Shown piece by piece: positions 26,574-34,747 of a stretch of 34,747 bases of DNA. The notes beneath the pieces were generated by a model. That model ran no database searches, was not told the origin of the DNA, and saw nothing but the letters and a program-made list of their open reading frames with translations. Source of the DNA: Clostridiaceae bacterium DTU079 (GTDB taxonomy: Bacteria > Bacillota > Clostridia > Acetivibrionales > Acetivibrionaceae); the NCBI GenBank assembly GCA_001512505.1, contig LFSC01000016.1, positions 34,785-69,531 of the forward strand, given 5' to 3'. How positions within the stretch are numbered: the stretch's first letter is position 1; each line of letters starts with the position of its first letter. The translations under genes were made by a program, and so were the position numbers.

Positions 26574-26942
26574 TTATAAAACTTCTGGTGCGAGGGACAA
26601 TATTTTCATATATTCCTTATCCCTTAATTCTCTTGCAACAGGTCCAAAAATACGAGTTCCTCTAGGATTCTTATCCTCTTTAATAATAACTGCTGCGTTT
26701 TCATCAAACCTTATATAAGAACCGTCCGATCTTCTAACTCCTCTTTTTGAACGGACTATAACGCATCTTACAACATCACCTTTTTTAACAACACCGCCGG
26801 GTGTTGCTTCTTTAACTGAAGCTACTATAACATCACCAATGTTGGCATACTTTCTTTTTGAACCGCCAAGTACTTTTATACACATTAACTCTTTTGCTCC
26901 GCTGTTATCTGCAGCCTTGAGCCTTGTTTGTGCTTGAATCAT
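26574..26942 (-). CDS. rplN: 50S ribosomal protein L14
   Basis: Lies at the subunit interface and interacts with L19 and silencing factor RsfS. 122 aa, exactly the usual length. It begins [18 protein letters not shown] and contains [17 protein letters not shown] and [14 protein letters not shown]. Spacing to rpsQ is 24 bp. Confidence 0.98.
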   Translation of the reverse strand: MIQAQTRLKAADNSGAKELMCIKVLGGSKRKYANIGDVIVASVKEATPGGVVKKGDVVRCVIVRSKRGVRRSDGSYIRFDENAAVIIKEDKNPRGTRIFGPVARELRDKEYMKILSLAPEVL

Positions 26943-26966
26943 GTTAGAACCTCCTTTCTGCTATCA

Positions 26967-27224
26967 TTAACGGGCTCTCTCAATAATTTCAACCAGTCTC
27001 CACCTTTTTTCCTTGCTAAGAGGACGGGTTTCCATTACCCTTACTACATCGCCTATATTGCACTCATTATTCTCATCATGCGCTTTCAGCTTGTATGTTC
27101 TCTTAACAAACTTTTTGTACAGTGGATGCTTTTCGGAACTTTCTATTTTAACAACTATCGTTTTATCCATTTTATTGCTGGTAACTTTACCAACTCTTAC
27201 TTTTCTTAAAGCCCTTTCAGACAA
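26967..27224 (-). CDS. rpsQ: 30S ribosomal protein S17
   Basis: Early-binding small-subunit protein, single OB fold. 85 aa, beginning [20 protein letters not shown] and containing [19 protein letters not shown] and [18 protein letters not shown]. The start codon is TTG (27222-27224), preceded by AAGGAGG. Confidence 0.97.
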   Translation of the reverse strand: MSERALRKVRVGKVTSNKMDKTIVVKIESSEKHPLYKKFVKRTYKLKAHDENNECNIGDVVRVMETRPLSKEKRWRLVEIIERAR

Positions 27225-27250
27225 CTTAACTTACCTCCTTTCAAGGTATA

Positions 27251-27454
27251 TCAAACGTTTATTCCCTTAAGTTCCCTTTCCCTCAATACAGTCTTAATAC
27301 GTGCAATTGATTTCTTTACATCCTTAAGTTTCATAGGATTTTCAAGCTGATTTGTTGCGTGTTGAAATCTAAGCTTGAATAATTCTGATTTCAACTCACC
27401 TAATTCTTTTTCCAATTCGTCTAGCGATTTTTCTCTTATATCTTTAGCTTTCAT
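27251..27454 (-). CDS. rpmC: 50S ribosomal protein L29
   Basis: Two-helix protein near the exit tunnel and the trigger factor site. 67 aa, beginning [20 protein letters not shown] and ending in [16 protein letters not shown]. The ATG at 27454 overlaps the last codons of rplP by 11 nt and follows GGTGG. The longer frame to 27481 lies wholly inside rplP. Confidence 0.95.
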   Translation of the reverse strand: MKAKDIREKSLDELEKELGELKSELFKLRFQHATNQLENPMKLKDVKKSIARIKTVLRERELKGINV

Positions 27455-27881
27455 TTGCTTCACCACCCATTTCTTCTTCACGTGCTATAAATTTACACTT
27501 AATGGGAAGTTTATGCATAGCAAGCCTTAGCGCTTCCCTTGCAACCTCTTCCGATACTCCGGCAACTTCAAACAATACTCTGCCGGGTTTAACAACAGCT
27601 ACCCAATATTCCGGTGAACCTTTACCGCTACCCATACGAGTTTCAGCAGGCTTTTGAGTTACCGGTTTGTCCGGAAAAATTTTTACCCAAACTTTTCCGC
27701 CTCTTTTTGTAAAACGAGTCATAGCTACTCTGGCAGCCTCTATCTGATTACTGGTTATCCAGGCCGGTTCAAGAGCTTGAAGTCCAAATTGTCCGTCAGT
27801 TATCTTGTTACCTCTTGTTGCAACGCCTTTCATTCTTCCTCTTTGAACCTTTCTGTGTTTCACTCTTTTAGGCATTAACAT
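27444..27881 (-). CDS. rplP: 50S ribosomal protein L16
   Basis: Helps place the A-site tRNA in the large subunit. 145 aa. It begins [19 protein letters not shown] and contains [19 protein letters not shown] and [19 protein letters not shown]. The start overlaps the rpsC stop by one base (TAATG), so translation is coupled. Confidence 0.97.
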   Translation of the reverse strand: MLMPKRVKHRKVQRGRMKGVATRGNKITDGQFGLQALEPAWITSNQIEAARVAMTRFTKRGGKVWVKIFPDKPVTQKPAETRMGSGKGSPEYWVAVVKPGRVLFEVAGVSEEVAREALRLAMHKLPIKCKFIAREEEMGGEANES

Positions 27882-28549
27882 TATTTATCTCCTCCTTCCT
27901 GCTTTTTCTCCTTTTTAACAGCCGGAAGTACTTCTCCTTTATAAATCCATACTTTAACACCTAATTTACCGTAGGTCGTATTTGCTTCTGCAAAGCCGTA
28001 ATCAACATCAGCTCTTAATGTCTGAAGGGGTATTGTTCCTTCATGGTAGTGCTCTGTTCTTGCTATTTCAGCACCTCCAAGACGACCGGACACCGCTGTC
28101 TTTATCCCCTTTGCTCCGAGCTTCATTGTCCTTGCCATAGCCTGCTTCATTGCTCTTCTGAAAGAAACTCTCTTTTCAAGCTGAAAAGCAATATTCTCTG
28201 CAACAATCTGAGAATCCAATTCCGGAACCTTTATTTCCGTAATATTTATCAAAACACTCTTCTGAGTTAACTTTTCAAGCTGTTTCCTCAGCTCTTCTAT
28301 TCCAGCTCCACCCTTACCGATTACCAGTCCGGGTTTCGATGTATTTACGTTAATTTTAACCTTGTTTGCAGCTCTTTCAATCTCAATTCTTGAAATACCG
28401 GCTGCATAAAGCTTATTTTTTATAAATTTTCTGATTTTAAAATCTTCTACCAAAAACTCACTAAAGTTTTTGTCGTTTGCATACCATTTTGCATCCCAAT
28501 CTTTAATAATTCCTATTCTCAATCCATGAGGATTAACCTTTTGGCCCAT
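27881..28549 (-). CDS. rpsC: 30S ribosomal protein S3
   Basis: Lies at the mRNA entry site and takes part in mRNA unwinding. 222 aa. N-terminal [14 protein letters not shown]; a KH domain with [19 protein letters not shown] (about 76-94); C-terminal domain with [20 protein letters not shown] and [13 protein letters not shown]. Of two adjacent ATG codons (28552, 28549) the second gives the conserved N-terminus and better spacing from GGAGG. Confidence 0.97.
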   Translation of the reverse strand: MGQKVNPHGLRIGIIKDWDAKWYANDKNFSEFLVEDFKIRKFIKNKLYAAGISRIEIERAANKVKINVNTSKPGLVIGKGGAGIEELRKQLEKLTQKSVLINITEIKVPELDSQIVAENIAFQLEKRVSFRRAMKQAMARTMKLGAKGIKTAVSGRLGGAEIARTEHYHEGTIPLQTLRADVDYGFAEANTTYGKLGVKVWIYKGEVLPAVKKEKKQEGGDK

Positions 28550-28568
28550 CATCCACCCTCCTTTTCTT

Positions 28569-29045
28569 TTAGTTTCTTTCTTTAACTACTAATGTTATGT
28601 GACTGGTCCTTTTTCTAATCCTGTATGCCCTTCCCCGAGCTCTCGGCATTATTCTCTTTAATGTCGGGCCTTGATTTGCAAAGGCCTCTGCAACATACAA
28701 ATCATCTCTATTTAATCCGTTATTGTTTGTTGCATTTGCTTCAGCGGACTTCAAAAGCTTGAATAATATATCCGAGGCTGCCTTTGGAGTATATCTCAAT
28801 ATTGCATAAGCCTCATCAATATTCTTACCCTTTATTAGATCCAAAACGATTTTTACCTTTCTTGAAGATATCCTTGCATATCTAAGAATCGCCTTGCCCT
28901 GATCCTTTCCTATCCCCAACTTCTTCTTTTCACTTTTTGTGAGCAAAGCCGGTTTATTTGATTTTCTATGCTTAGCACTATAAACCTCCAGGGCTTTATC
29001 CCTGTCCTGAAGTAATTCCTTTTTCGCAACAGAATTCTTTCCCAA
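28569..29045 (-). CDS. rplV: 50S ribosomal protein L22 with N-terminal extension
   Basis: Lines the peptide exit tunnel with its beta hairpin. 158 aa against about 110 in most bacteria. The core starts near residue 51 ([23 protein letters not shown]) and ends normally with the hairpin [20 protein letters not shown]. The first 50 residues are an extra, Lys-rich, mainly helical-looking segment. The start codon is TTG (29043-29045), which follows GGAGGG by 7 nt. No internal start with a ribosome site lies close to the core, so the extension is probably made. Confidence 0.93.
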   Translation of the reverse strand: MGKNSVAKKELLQDRDKALEVYSAKHRKSNKPALLTKSEKKKLGIGKDQGKAILRYARISSRKVKIVLDLIKGKNIDEAYAILRYTPKAASDILFKLLKSAEANATNNNGLNRDDLYVAEAFANQGPTLKRIMPRARGRAYRIRKRTSHITLVVKERN

Positions 29046-29075
29046 CTGGGTTCCCTCCCTTCTTGTTACCTTACT

Positions 29076-29360
29076 TTACTTTAATGCTGTGGATTTTTCA
29101 GTATGACCACCATGTCCCTTATAAGTTCTTGTAGGTGCAAATTCTCCCAACTTATGACCAACCATATCTTCCGTTATATAAATTGGCACATGTTTTCTTC
29201 CGTCATGTACAGCTATTGTATGTCCTACCATCTGTGGGAAAATGGTAGAAGCTCTTGACCAAGTCTTTATTACCTTCTTCTCATTTTTTTCGTTCATGGC
29301 TTCAATTTTTTTAAGAAGCTTAGGTTCAACAAACGGTCCTTTCTTAACTGACCTACTCAT
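29076..29360 (-). CDS. rpsS: 30S ribosomal protein S19
   Basis: Head protein that forms a complex with S13 and contacts the A-site tRNA. 94 aa, beginning [19 protein letters not shown] and containing [20 protein letters not shown] and [17 protein letters not shown]. The gap to rplB is 59 bp and holds no evident element. Confidence 0.98.
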   Translation of the reverse strand: MSRSVKKGPFVEPKLLKKIEAMNEKNEKKVIKTWSRASTIFPQMVGHTIAVHDGRKHVPIYITEDMVGHKLGEFAPTRTYKGHGGHTEKSTALK

Positions 29361-29419
29361 ATACCCGCGTCCTCCTTTCTTTACTGCTTACCAAAACGCA
29401 CCAATATACAACCTTGAAA

Positions 29420-30253
29420 CTATTTCTGATTTCTTCTCTTAACAATAAACTTGTCTGTACTCTTATTTTTCTTTCTTGTCTTAAGTCCCAAAGTAGGTTT
29501 ACCCCAAGGAGTTACAGGACTTGGTCTACCAATTGGCGATTTTCCTTCTCCTCCACCGTGCGGGTGATCCACAGGGTTCATTACCACACCGCGGACTGTC
29601 GGTCTAATTCCCATCCATCTTTTTCTTCCTGCTTTTCCTATTGAAATGTTTTCGTTTTCTATGTTGCCAACCTGTCCGATGGATGCTTTGCATTTAATAC
29701 TAACCATTCTTACTTCTCCCGAAGGAAGTCTTACCTGGGCATAATCGCCTTCTTTAGCCATAAGCTGCGCAGCATTTCCTGCAGCTCTTACCAACTGTCC
29801 TCCCTTTCCGGGTTTTAATTCAATATTATGAATTTCAGTACCTACCGGGATACTACTTAACGGCAATGCGTTTCCTGGCTTAATATCAGCATTTTCTCCG
29901 GATTCTACAATATCCCCAACCTTTAATCCTACAGGTGCAATTATATATCTCTTTTCACCATCAACATAATGTAAAAGTGCTATATGAGCAGTTCTGTTCG
30001 GATCATATTCTATAGCTGCAACCTTGGATTTAATTCCGTCCTTATCTCTCTTAAAGTCAATTATTCTATACTTTCTGCTTGCTCCCCCTCCATGGTGACG
30101 GACCGTTATCCTACCATATGAATTCCTACCGCCAGTCTTCTTAAGGGGTGCCAACAATGATTTCTCCGGTTCCTTCTTAGTAATCTCCTCAAAAGTGGAA
30201 ACTGTCATAAATCTTCTTGCAGGAGACGTAGGATTATACTTTTTAACTGGCAT
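29420..30253 (-). CDS. rplB: 50S ribosomal protein L2
   Basis: Needed for subunit joining and peptidyl transferase function. 277 aa. The conserved C-terminal loop [17 protein letters not shown] holds the His linked to activity in E. coli. It is preceded by [15 protein letters not shown] near the N-terminus and [15 protein letters not shown]. Length is standard. Confidence 0.98.
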   Translation of the reverse strand: MPVKKYNPTSPARRFMTVSTFEEITKKEPEKSLLAPLKKTGGRNSYGRITVRHHGGGASRKYRIIDFKRDKDGIKSKVAAIEYDPNRTAHIALLHYVDGEKRYIIAPVGLKVGDIVESGENADIKPGNALPLSSIPVGTEIHNIELKPGKGGQLVRAAGNAAQLMAKEGDYAQVRLPSGEVRMVSIKCKASIGQVGNIENENISIGKAGRKRWMGIRPTVRGVVMNPVDHPHGGGEGKSPIGRPSPVTPWGKPTLGLKTRKKNKSTDKFIVKRRNQK

Positions 30254-30296
30254 TTATTTTCACTCCTTCACCTATCTTACTTCAGTAAGACTGAAC

Positions 30297-30650
30297 TTAT
30301 TGTGCTACACCAAACTCTTCAATGCTTGTTTTATATTTCTTGTTAGTTGTAACTGATTTGCCTCCATCAGTTAAATACGCTACCGGCTTCGGATCCGTAT
30401 CAATTTTTACAATTGCTTTCTTCCAGTCCGGTCTGTATCCTTCATGAACTCCCATTCTTTTCTGTTTACCTTCATAATTTACTGTGTTTACTTTCAAAAC
30501 CTTAACCTGAAAAAGCTTTTCAACCGCTTGCTTTATTTCGGTTTTTGTTGCTTTTACATCTACTATGAAGGTGTACTTCCCGTTAGCTATCTCATCGTTA
30601 CTTTTTTCCGTTATATACGGTCTGATCAATATATCCTCAGCGGCTCTCAT
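30297..30650 (-). CDS. rplW: 50S ribosomal protein L23
   Basis: Docking site at the tunnel exit for trigger factor and SRP. 117 aa, about 20 longer than the Bacillus form because of a C-terminal tail after VKIDTDPKP. The core has ILIRPYITEKSNDEI and YTFIVDVKATKTEIKQAVEK. The ATG overlaps the rplD stop by one base (TAATG) and uses a GAGGAGG inside rplD. Confidence 0.96.
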   Translation of the reverse strand: MRAAEDILIRPYITEKSNDEIANGKYTFIVDVKATKTEIKQAVEKLFQVKVLKVNTVNYEGKQKRMGVHEGYRPDWKKAIVKIDTDPKPVAYLTDGGKSVTTNKKYKTSIEEFGVAQ

Positions 30651-31273
30651 TATGCGTACACCTCCTCAACCTTTGATACTGCATCCCTGGTTATAATAAA
30701 CTTTTCATGTCTTACAATGTCATAAACATTAATTGTGTTGACAAGAAGAGTTTTAACTCCGGGAATATTTCTTGCCGACAATTGTACGTTTTCATTTTTA
30801 TCGGCTAAAACAATAACAGCAGTTTCATTTACATTCAAATTTTTCAAAACATCTACCATTTGTTTTGTCTTAATCTTATCGAAATTCAAGCTATCCAATA
30901 CAAGTATTTCATTCTCATTAACCTTTGATGTAAGTGCTGACTTTAATGCCAATCTCTTAAGCTTTTTAGGTAGTGTATAATTGTAGCTTCTCGGCTTCGG
31001 TCCAAGCGCTATACCACCTTTAACCCACTGAGCAGAACGAATACTACCCTGTCTTGCTCTACCTGTTCCTTTCTGTCTCCATGGCTTTATTCCACCACCG
31101 CGTACTTCACTTACTGTCTTTGTTGACTGAGTACCCTGCCTTTTATTTGCCAGCTGATTCACCACTACCTGATGAATTGCGGTTTCATTAACATCAACTG
31201 CAAATATATTGTCACTTAACTCAATATCTCCAACGACCTTGCCATTTATATCATAAACATCAACCTTCGGCAT
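30650..31273 (-). CDS. rplD: 50S ribosomal protein L4
   Basis: Forms part of the exit tunnel wall; in E. coli it also represses the S10 operon. 207 aa. The extended tunnel loop is [20 protein letters not shown] and [14 protein letters not shown] (about 44-77). The C-terminal domain has [18 protein letters not shown] and [11 protein letters not shown]. It starts 25 bp after rplC. Confidence 0.97.
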   Translation of the reverse strand: MPKVDVYDINGKVVGDIELSDNIFAVDVNETAIHQVVVNQLANKRQGTQSTKTVSEVRGGGIKPWRQKGTGRARQGSIRSAQWVKGGIALGPKPRSYNYTLPKKLKRLALKSALTSKVNENEILVLDSLNFDKIKTKQMVDVLKNLNVNETAVIVLADKNENVQLSARNIPGVKTLLVNTINVYDIVRHEKFIITRDAVSKVEEVYA

Positions 31274-31298
31274 TCTAATTCCTCCTTTCGCCCATTAT

Positions 31299-31931
31299 TT
31301 AACGGCCTTTTACCGTTTCCTTAATCATCAGTAAGCCACCTTTAGCTCCCGGCACGGCTCCTTTAACAAGAAGAAGATTTCTTTCGCTATCCACTCTTAC
31401 AACATCGAGATTCTGGACTGTTACTCTGTTTACACCCATATGTCCCGGTAGTTTTCTTCCTTTAAATACTCTTGACGGATAGTTCGCTCCCAAAGAACCA
31501 ACTCTTCTATGATATTTGGAACCATGGGTTTCCTTTCCGCGTCTGAATCCATGCCTTTTTATAGCACCGGCAAATCCTTTACCCTTTGAGGTACCGGTCA
31601 CATCAACGCGATCTCCACTCTGGAACATTTCAGCAATTTTTATTTCCTGTCCGACCTCGAACTGTTCCGTATTTTCAACTCTAAATTCTCTCATATATTT
31701 CTTTGGTGAAATCTTCAGCTTTGTAAATACTCCCTTTTGTGGCTTGTTGAGTCTTTTTTCCAGAACGTCACCGAATCCAACTTTAATTGCACTATATCCG
31801 TCTGTATCAGGATTCTTCTTCTGGACTACGGTCATGGGTCCTGCTTCTATAACAGTTACAGGAACTAATAAACCCTCTTCATCAAAAATCTGGGTCATAC
31901 CTACTTTTTTGCCTAAAATAAATTTCTTCAC
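31299..31931 (-). CDS. rplC: 50S ribosomal protein L3
   Basis: One of the first proteins to bind 23S rRNA; its long loop reaches the peptidyl transferase centre. 210 aa. It begins [18 protein letters not shown] and contains [19 protein letters not shown] and [20 protein letters not shown]. The Gln that PrmB methylates in E. coli is not present in that loop. The start codon is GTG (31929-31931), after AGGAGGG. Confidence 0.97.
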   Translation of the reverse strand: MKKFILGKKVGMTQIFDEEGLLVPVTVIEAGPMTVVQKKNPDTDGYSAIKVGFGDVLEKRLNKPQKGVFTKLKISPKKYMREFRVENTEQFEVGQEIKIAEMFQSGDRVDVTGTSKGKGFAGAIKRHGFRRGKETHGSKYHRRVGSLGANYPSRVFKGRKLPGHMGVNRVTVQNLDVVRVDSERNLLLVKGAVPGAKGGLLMIKETVKGR

Positions 31932-32015
31932 TTATTATCCCTCCTATGGTTATTGGTTCACATTACAACCTTTACTGCCATAATGCGAACATGACCTTTT
32001 TTACAGTTGTTTTCA

Positions 32016-32327
32016 TTAGAGCTTTATTTCGATATCTACACCGGCAGGCAAATCCAGTCTCATCAACGCATCCACAGTCTTCGGAGTCGGGAGCAGAATA
32101 TCTATAAGTCTCTTATGTGTTCTCATTTCAAACTGCTCACGGGAATCCTTATACTTATGCGGTGCCCTCAATATTGTTATTATTTCTTTTTCTGTCGGTA
32201 ACGGCACAGGACCTGACACCTGAGCTCCGGTTCTTTTAGCCGTATCAACAATCTTCTCGGCCGACTGATCAAGAACCTGATGGTCAAATGCTTTTAATCT
32301 GATTCTGATTTTTTGTTTGTTTGCCAT
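32016..32327 (-). CDS. rpsJ: 30S ribosomal protein S10 (NusE)
   Basis: Small-subunit head protein that also acts with NusB in antitermination and with NusG in coupling. 103 aa. It begins [17 protein letters not shown] and contains [20 protein letters not shown], ending [12 protein letters not shown]. First gene of the ribosomal block. AGGAGG stands 7 nt before the ATG, at the end of a structured leader of about 270 nt. Confidence 0.98.
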   Translation of the reverse strand: MANKQKIRIRLKAFDHQVLDQSAEKIVDTAKRTGAQVSGPVPLPTEKEIITILRAPHKYKDSREQFEMRTHKRLIDILLPTPKTVDALMRLDLPAGVDIEIKL

Positions 32328-32601
32328 ACATAATCCTCCTTAAAATTATTACGTACAACAAAATCTTTCTGTACACTATGCCGGGTGTTTCCTATTTAAC
32401 TATATTAAAACCCAGGAATCAAATTTTGCCTTTACGGCGCATTTACCTGGGCTGTACTATTTCAAGTTCCTATGCATATTTCTATGCATCGCAAAATGTA
32501 CAGTGACTTGTCGCCCGGTTTCTAGAATCGGACATTCTCCATAGAAGTTACCTGCCTCTAGGGCAGCAATCTCCTATATCATCGTATGCCTCGCCACAAC
32601 A
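32328..32601 (-). ncRNA. Structured 5' leader RNA of the S10 operon
   Basis: Elements in 5' to 3' order on the minus strand are: a 5-bp hairpin (32552-32556 with 32562-32566); TTCTA/TAGAA (32520-32524 with 32542-32546); a long stem CTGTAC/GTACAG (32498-32503 with 32452-32457) enclosing a hairpin TGCATA-GAAA-TATGCA with a GNRA tetraloop (32473-32488); and the terminator-like stem at 32411-32451. The region is clearly richer in G+C than the DNA around it. Probably a cis-regulatory leader for autogenous control by a ribosomal protein. It matches no riboswitch or structural RNA class I know. Confidence 0.65.
32407..32451 (-). terminator. Attenuator-like stem in the S10 leader
   Basis: CCCAGG (32446-32451) pairs with CCTGGG (32411-32416). 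Inner AAAT/ATTT and GCC/GGC segments extend the stem, and UUUU (32407-32410) follows. The ribosome binding site of rpsJ is about 70 nt further on. The short U run suggests partial or regulated termination. Confidence 0.55.
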
Positions 32602-32607
32602 TTCAAT

Positions 32608-32668
32608 ATTCTACTACATAAATGTTAATTTTTCAAGTATTTTTTTAATTTTATTTATTTTATTTTTG
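32608..32668 (-). promoter_or_regulatory. Strong promoter of the S10 operon with UP-like tract
   Basis: TTGAAA (32631-32636) and TAGAAT (32608-32613) are 17 bp apart on the minus strand. Directly upstream lies an A-rich tract (about 32637-32668) of the kind bound by the alpha subunit C-terminal domain. Start near 32601. Confidence 0.75.
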
Positions 32669-33018
32669 GATATAAATTGTAAGTTAATGTATAAATTTTT
32701 TATTAATTATATGTTAAATATTACTAATTTCATCTGAAAGTTTTCTCAAGCTTTTCTAAACTATAAAATACATTATTACCTTTTACTGTGATATGAAAAA
32801 TAGATGTTTTTTTTCACATCGATTGTAATGCTACTCCGCGAAGTTATCTTCTAATAGTTTAAACTTCTTGTACCATTATATACTTTTATATACTTTATCA
32901 TAATATTTGATTTTTACTGCATATTAACACATTCTACTAGCTTTTATTCTGACTATTCTTCATAATATTTTCTTCACGATATAAATAATTATATTTTATG
33001 TTAACTATCTTACTGACT
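32669..33018. other. AT-rich intergenic stretch between S10 promoter and chemoreceptor
   Basis: About 350 bp of very AT-rich DNA without a supported gene. A 6-bp inverted repeat (GAAGTT / AACTTC, about 32840-32867) lacks a U run. I find no reliable promoter for the chemoreceptor here. Confidence 0.4.
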
Positions 33019-33030
33019 TATGTCGACATA
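33019..33030. promoter_or_regulatory. Perfect palindrome upstream of the chemoreceptor gene
   Basis: TATGTCGACATA is a perfect 12-bp palindrome 52 bp before the ATG at 33083, in the zone where its promoter must lie. It could be an operator. Confidence 0.4.
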
Positions 33031-33082
33031 GACATATATATATTAACTCTTACATTGAACCGAGATATTAGGAGGGAACTTA

Positions 33083-34579
33083 ATGAGTTCAAAAGACATT
33101 ATTGCCAGAAATCGTACGGAATCTGATATTTTTGCGCTGAAATGTATGAAATTTTGTTCTGTATTTTCCATAATCGATTTTTTTATTGTGGAATTAAACA
33201 AAAAATGGAACGCTGATGCAGGAGATTGGTTAATTCTTCTGTCCGGAATAGCTGCACTAATACCTATTTTTTATTATAAAAAATCAAAAGATAAGCAAAA
33301 ATTTCTTCCCATTCTGTTTATTTCCTCAGAGCTTATTTCAATTGGATTATATATTAGCTCCTGGGTTTATGCAGCACCTGCACTTGTTTTTCCATTTATT
33401 ATCGGAGCATTGTATTATGACGCAAAGATTTTAAAAAAATTAATGATTGTCAAAATCCCGATAACAATAGCTATGACAATCTTTTTATATTATCTGTATA
33501 AAGGTGATTTCATTCTGGATGATGTTATATTTACAAAGAATCTAGCCATAAGCTCCGCTGAATATTATCTAATACAAATAATAGCTATTGGATTTACCTT
33601 TATACATATAGCACAAAAAACCAATAGCGTACTAAAAAGTGCATTGGAGCAAAGTGAAAGCAATGAACTATTGTTGAATAAAGTTATGGAAAACGCTGAA
33701 AACATAAATAAGAACATTAACGATTTATATGCATCAATATATCAAAGTCGTGATTCGGTAATCAATATTTCAAAGACAGCTTCTACCATTTCATCCAAGT
33801 CAGAAGCTATGGCTATTAAGGCCGAAGAAAGCCAGAAATATATAAATGAGATCAAAATGCAAATTGAAAAAACCATGGAAAACTCCAATAAAATTTCTAG
33901 CCTTACAAATTCTATGAGTGATATTACTAAAAAGAATCAGAGCAATATTGACTGTATTGTCGATAATGTCAATAAAATCAATGCTTCAAACATCGAGACC
34001 ATTAAACATTTTGAATATATCAGTAGCAACAATGAATTAATAGGTGATGCGCTAAAGATAATTAACGATGTTTCCGAGCAAACTAATCTATTGGCATTAA
34101 ACGCTTCTATTGAAGCCGCCAGGGCCGGAGAAGCTGGAAAAGGTTTTGCGGTTGTAGCAACAGAAATTCGAAAACTGGCAGATCAGTCCAATTCATCTAC
34201 AAATCATATTACAAATATTCTGAAAAACATGAAAACTGGAACAATTCAATCCTTAGAAGCTATAAATTCTACACAAACTAATATTTGTGACACGCTTGAA
34301 CTATTGGAGAATTCAAAAGAAGATTTTTCAAAAATGTTCAGTTGCCAAAATTCCGTTATAGATCAAATAATGCAATCAGAAAAGCTTATACATATATTGG
34401 AGGAGTACATTCAAAATATTAAACATGTCTTAGGAGAAACTCTGTCTGAATTTAAAGCTACTTCTTCAGATATCTCGGATATTTCCGGTGTGCTTGAAGA
34501 TCTTAATAAGTCTTTCCAAGTAATATCCAATTTCGCAAAAGATGTTCAAGATAGTTCAAACAGCTTGATAGAATCTTAA
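33083..34579 (+). CDS. Methyl-accepting chemotaxis protein with polytopic membrane domain
   Basis: Chemoreceptor that controls CheA in a membrane array. 498 aa. The N-terminal 180 residues form about six membrane segments (roughly 22-37, 49-65, 74-96, 97-113, 121-139, 160-177) instead of a periplasmic sensing domain. No HAMP domain follows; a long coiled coil starts at about 185. The signalling tip is [20 protein letters not shown] (about 336-355) with the conserved EAARAGE at 344-350, followed by [15 protein letters not shown]. No C-terminal CheR-binding pentapeptide is visible. AGGAGGG precedes the ATG. No other chemotaxis gene is nearby. The ligand is unknown; a membrane-borne or intracellular signal is plausible. 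Confidence 0.93.
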   Translation: MSSKDIIARNRTESDIFALKCMKFCSVFSIIDFFIVELNKKWNADAGDWLILLSGIAALIPIFYYKKSKDKQKFLPILFISSELISIGLYISSWVYAAPALVFPFIIGALYYDAKILKKLMIVKIPITIAMTIFLYYLYKGDFILDDVIFTKNLAISSAEYYLIQIIAIGFTFIHIAQKTNSVLKSALEQSESNELLLNKVMENAENINKNINDLYASIYQSRDSVINISKTASTISSKSEAMAIKAEESQKYINEIKMQIEKTMENSNKISSLTNSMSDITKKNQSNIDCIVDNVNKINASNIETIKHFEYISSNNELIGDALKIINDVSEQTNLLALNASIEAARAGEAGKGFAVVATEIRKLADQSNSSTNHITNILKNMKTGTIQSLEAINSTQTNICDTLELLENSKEDFSKMFSCQNSVIDQIMQSEKLIHILEEYIQNIKHVLGETLSEFKATSSDISDISGVLEDLNKSFQVISNFAKDVQDSSNSLIES

Positions 34580-34647
34580 TTTTTAAGTATTTCTGTAAAT
34601 CAAATATTAAAGCAGTTCGAAACAAGTCAAATTGAAAGTGTTTTTAT

Positions 34648-34660
34648 GGGGACGGGGCAA
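34648..34660 (+). repeat. GGGGACGGGGCAA motif of a mobile element end
   Basis: A G-rich motif in AT-rich DNA just before the partial transposase gene. GGGGACGG-type sequences recur next to IS200/RAYT-like genes in Clostridia, as I recall. It is probably the left end of the element; its partner is outside the window. Confidence 0.45.
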
Positions 34661-34696
34661 TTTTTGTTCATTTTTATAGAAATTCCTCAAAATTAG

Positions 34697-34705
34697 TGGT
34701 ATAAT
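34697..34705 (+). promoter_or_regulatory. Extended -10 promoter of the partial gene at the right edge
   Basis: TGG joined to a perfect TATAAT (34700-34705), start near 34712, about 15 nt before the ATG. No clear -35. Confidence 0.45.
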
Positions 34706-34726
34706 TTTGTATGGGGTGGTTAACAA

Positions 34727-34747
34727 ATGGCAAGATTACCAAGAGTA
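34727..34747 (+). CDS. 5' end of a probable IS200/RAYT-type transposase (cut by window edge)
   Basis: Only seven codons are present: MARLPRV. This start is familiar from Y1 (HUH) tyrosine transposases of the REP-associated/IS200 group in Clostridia. GGGGTGG precedes the ATG, and a GGGGACGG motif stands 67 bp before it. The identification rests on these few residues and the context. Confidence 0.45.

Noticed and set aside
32440..32601. 6S RNA, RNase P RNA or a metabolite riboswitch upstream of rpsJ
   Set aside because: None of the conserved cores that I know for these classes is visible; position and promoter fit a ribosomal protein leader better.

Overview
The window comes from a low-GC Gram-positive genome, most likely a member of the Clostridia. 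The reasons are the joined S10-spc-alpha ribosomal order, the Zn-ribbon forms of S4, S14, L24 and L36, the KOW protein between map and infA, strong AGGAGG-type ribosome binding sites, and a carD/ispD/ispF/proS neighbourhood. I cannot name the species. All coordinates were worked out by eye on the given sequence.

Layout. At the left end proS (minus) and a divergent ispF-like gene (plus) share a compact back-to-back promoter region. Next, on the minus strand, come two tandem sensor histidine kinases, a NatAB-type ABC exporter, ispD, a CarD-family RNA polymerase-binding protein, truA, a ROK glucokinase and the energy-coupling module ecfA1-ecfA2-ecfT. A plus-strand RsmC-like methyltransferase gene and a 15-bp tandem repeat split that module. 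From 32327 down to 15937 runs one uninterrupted minus-strand block: rpsJ-rplC-rplD-rplW-rplB-rpsS-rplV-rpsC-rplP-rpmC-rpsQ-rplN-rplX-rplE-rpsN-rpsH-rplF-rplR-rpsE-rpmD-rplO-secY-adk-map-KOW-infA-rpmJ-rpsM-rpsK-rpsD-rpoA-rplQ. It is driven by a strong promoter with an A/T-rich upstream tract and a structured leader of about 270 nt. The right end holds an unlinked plus-strand chemoreceptor gene and the first seven codons of what is probably an IS200/RAYT-type transposase, cut by the window edge.

How the genes work together. Most of the window is translation, transcription and secretion core: ribosomal proteins, the RNA polymerase alpha subunit, SecY, Adk, MetAP, IF-1, TruA and ProRS. ispD and the ispF-like gene belong to the MEP isoprenoid pathway. 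The ECF genes supply the ATPase and transmembrane coupling parts for vitamin or metal importers whose S components are not here. The kinase pair and NatAB look like an accessory block set into the older carD-ispD-ispF-proS neighbourhood.

Best leads. One of the tandem kinases has lost its phosphoacceptor histidine (Tyr in its place) but keeps its ATP-binding motifs. The IspF homologue lacks several catalytic-loop residues. Several structured leader or intergenic RNAs lie in the ribosomal operons: the S10 leader, and hairpins before rpsM, between rpsD and rpoA, and after rplQ. proS has a terminator-like hairpin in a leader too short for a T-box. An array of about eight 15-bp repeats and a duplicated promoter segment flank the methyltransferase. 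I found no CRISPR array, tRNA, rRNA or complete mobile element, and no single system that is clearly new.
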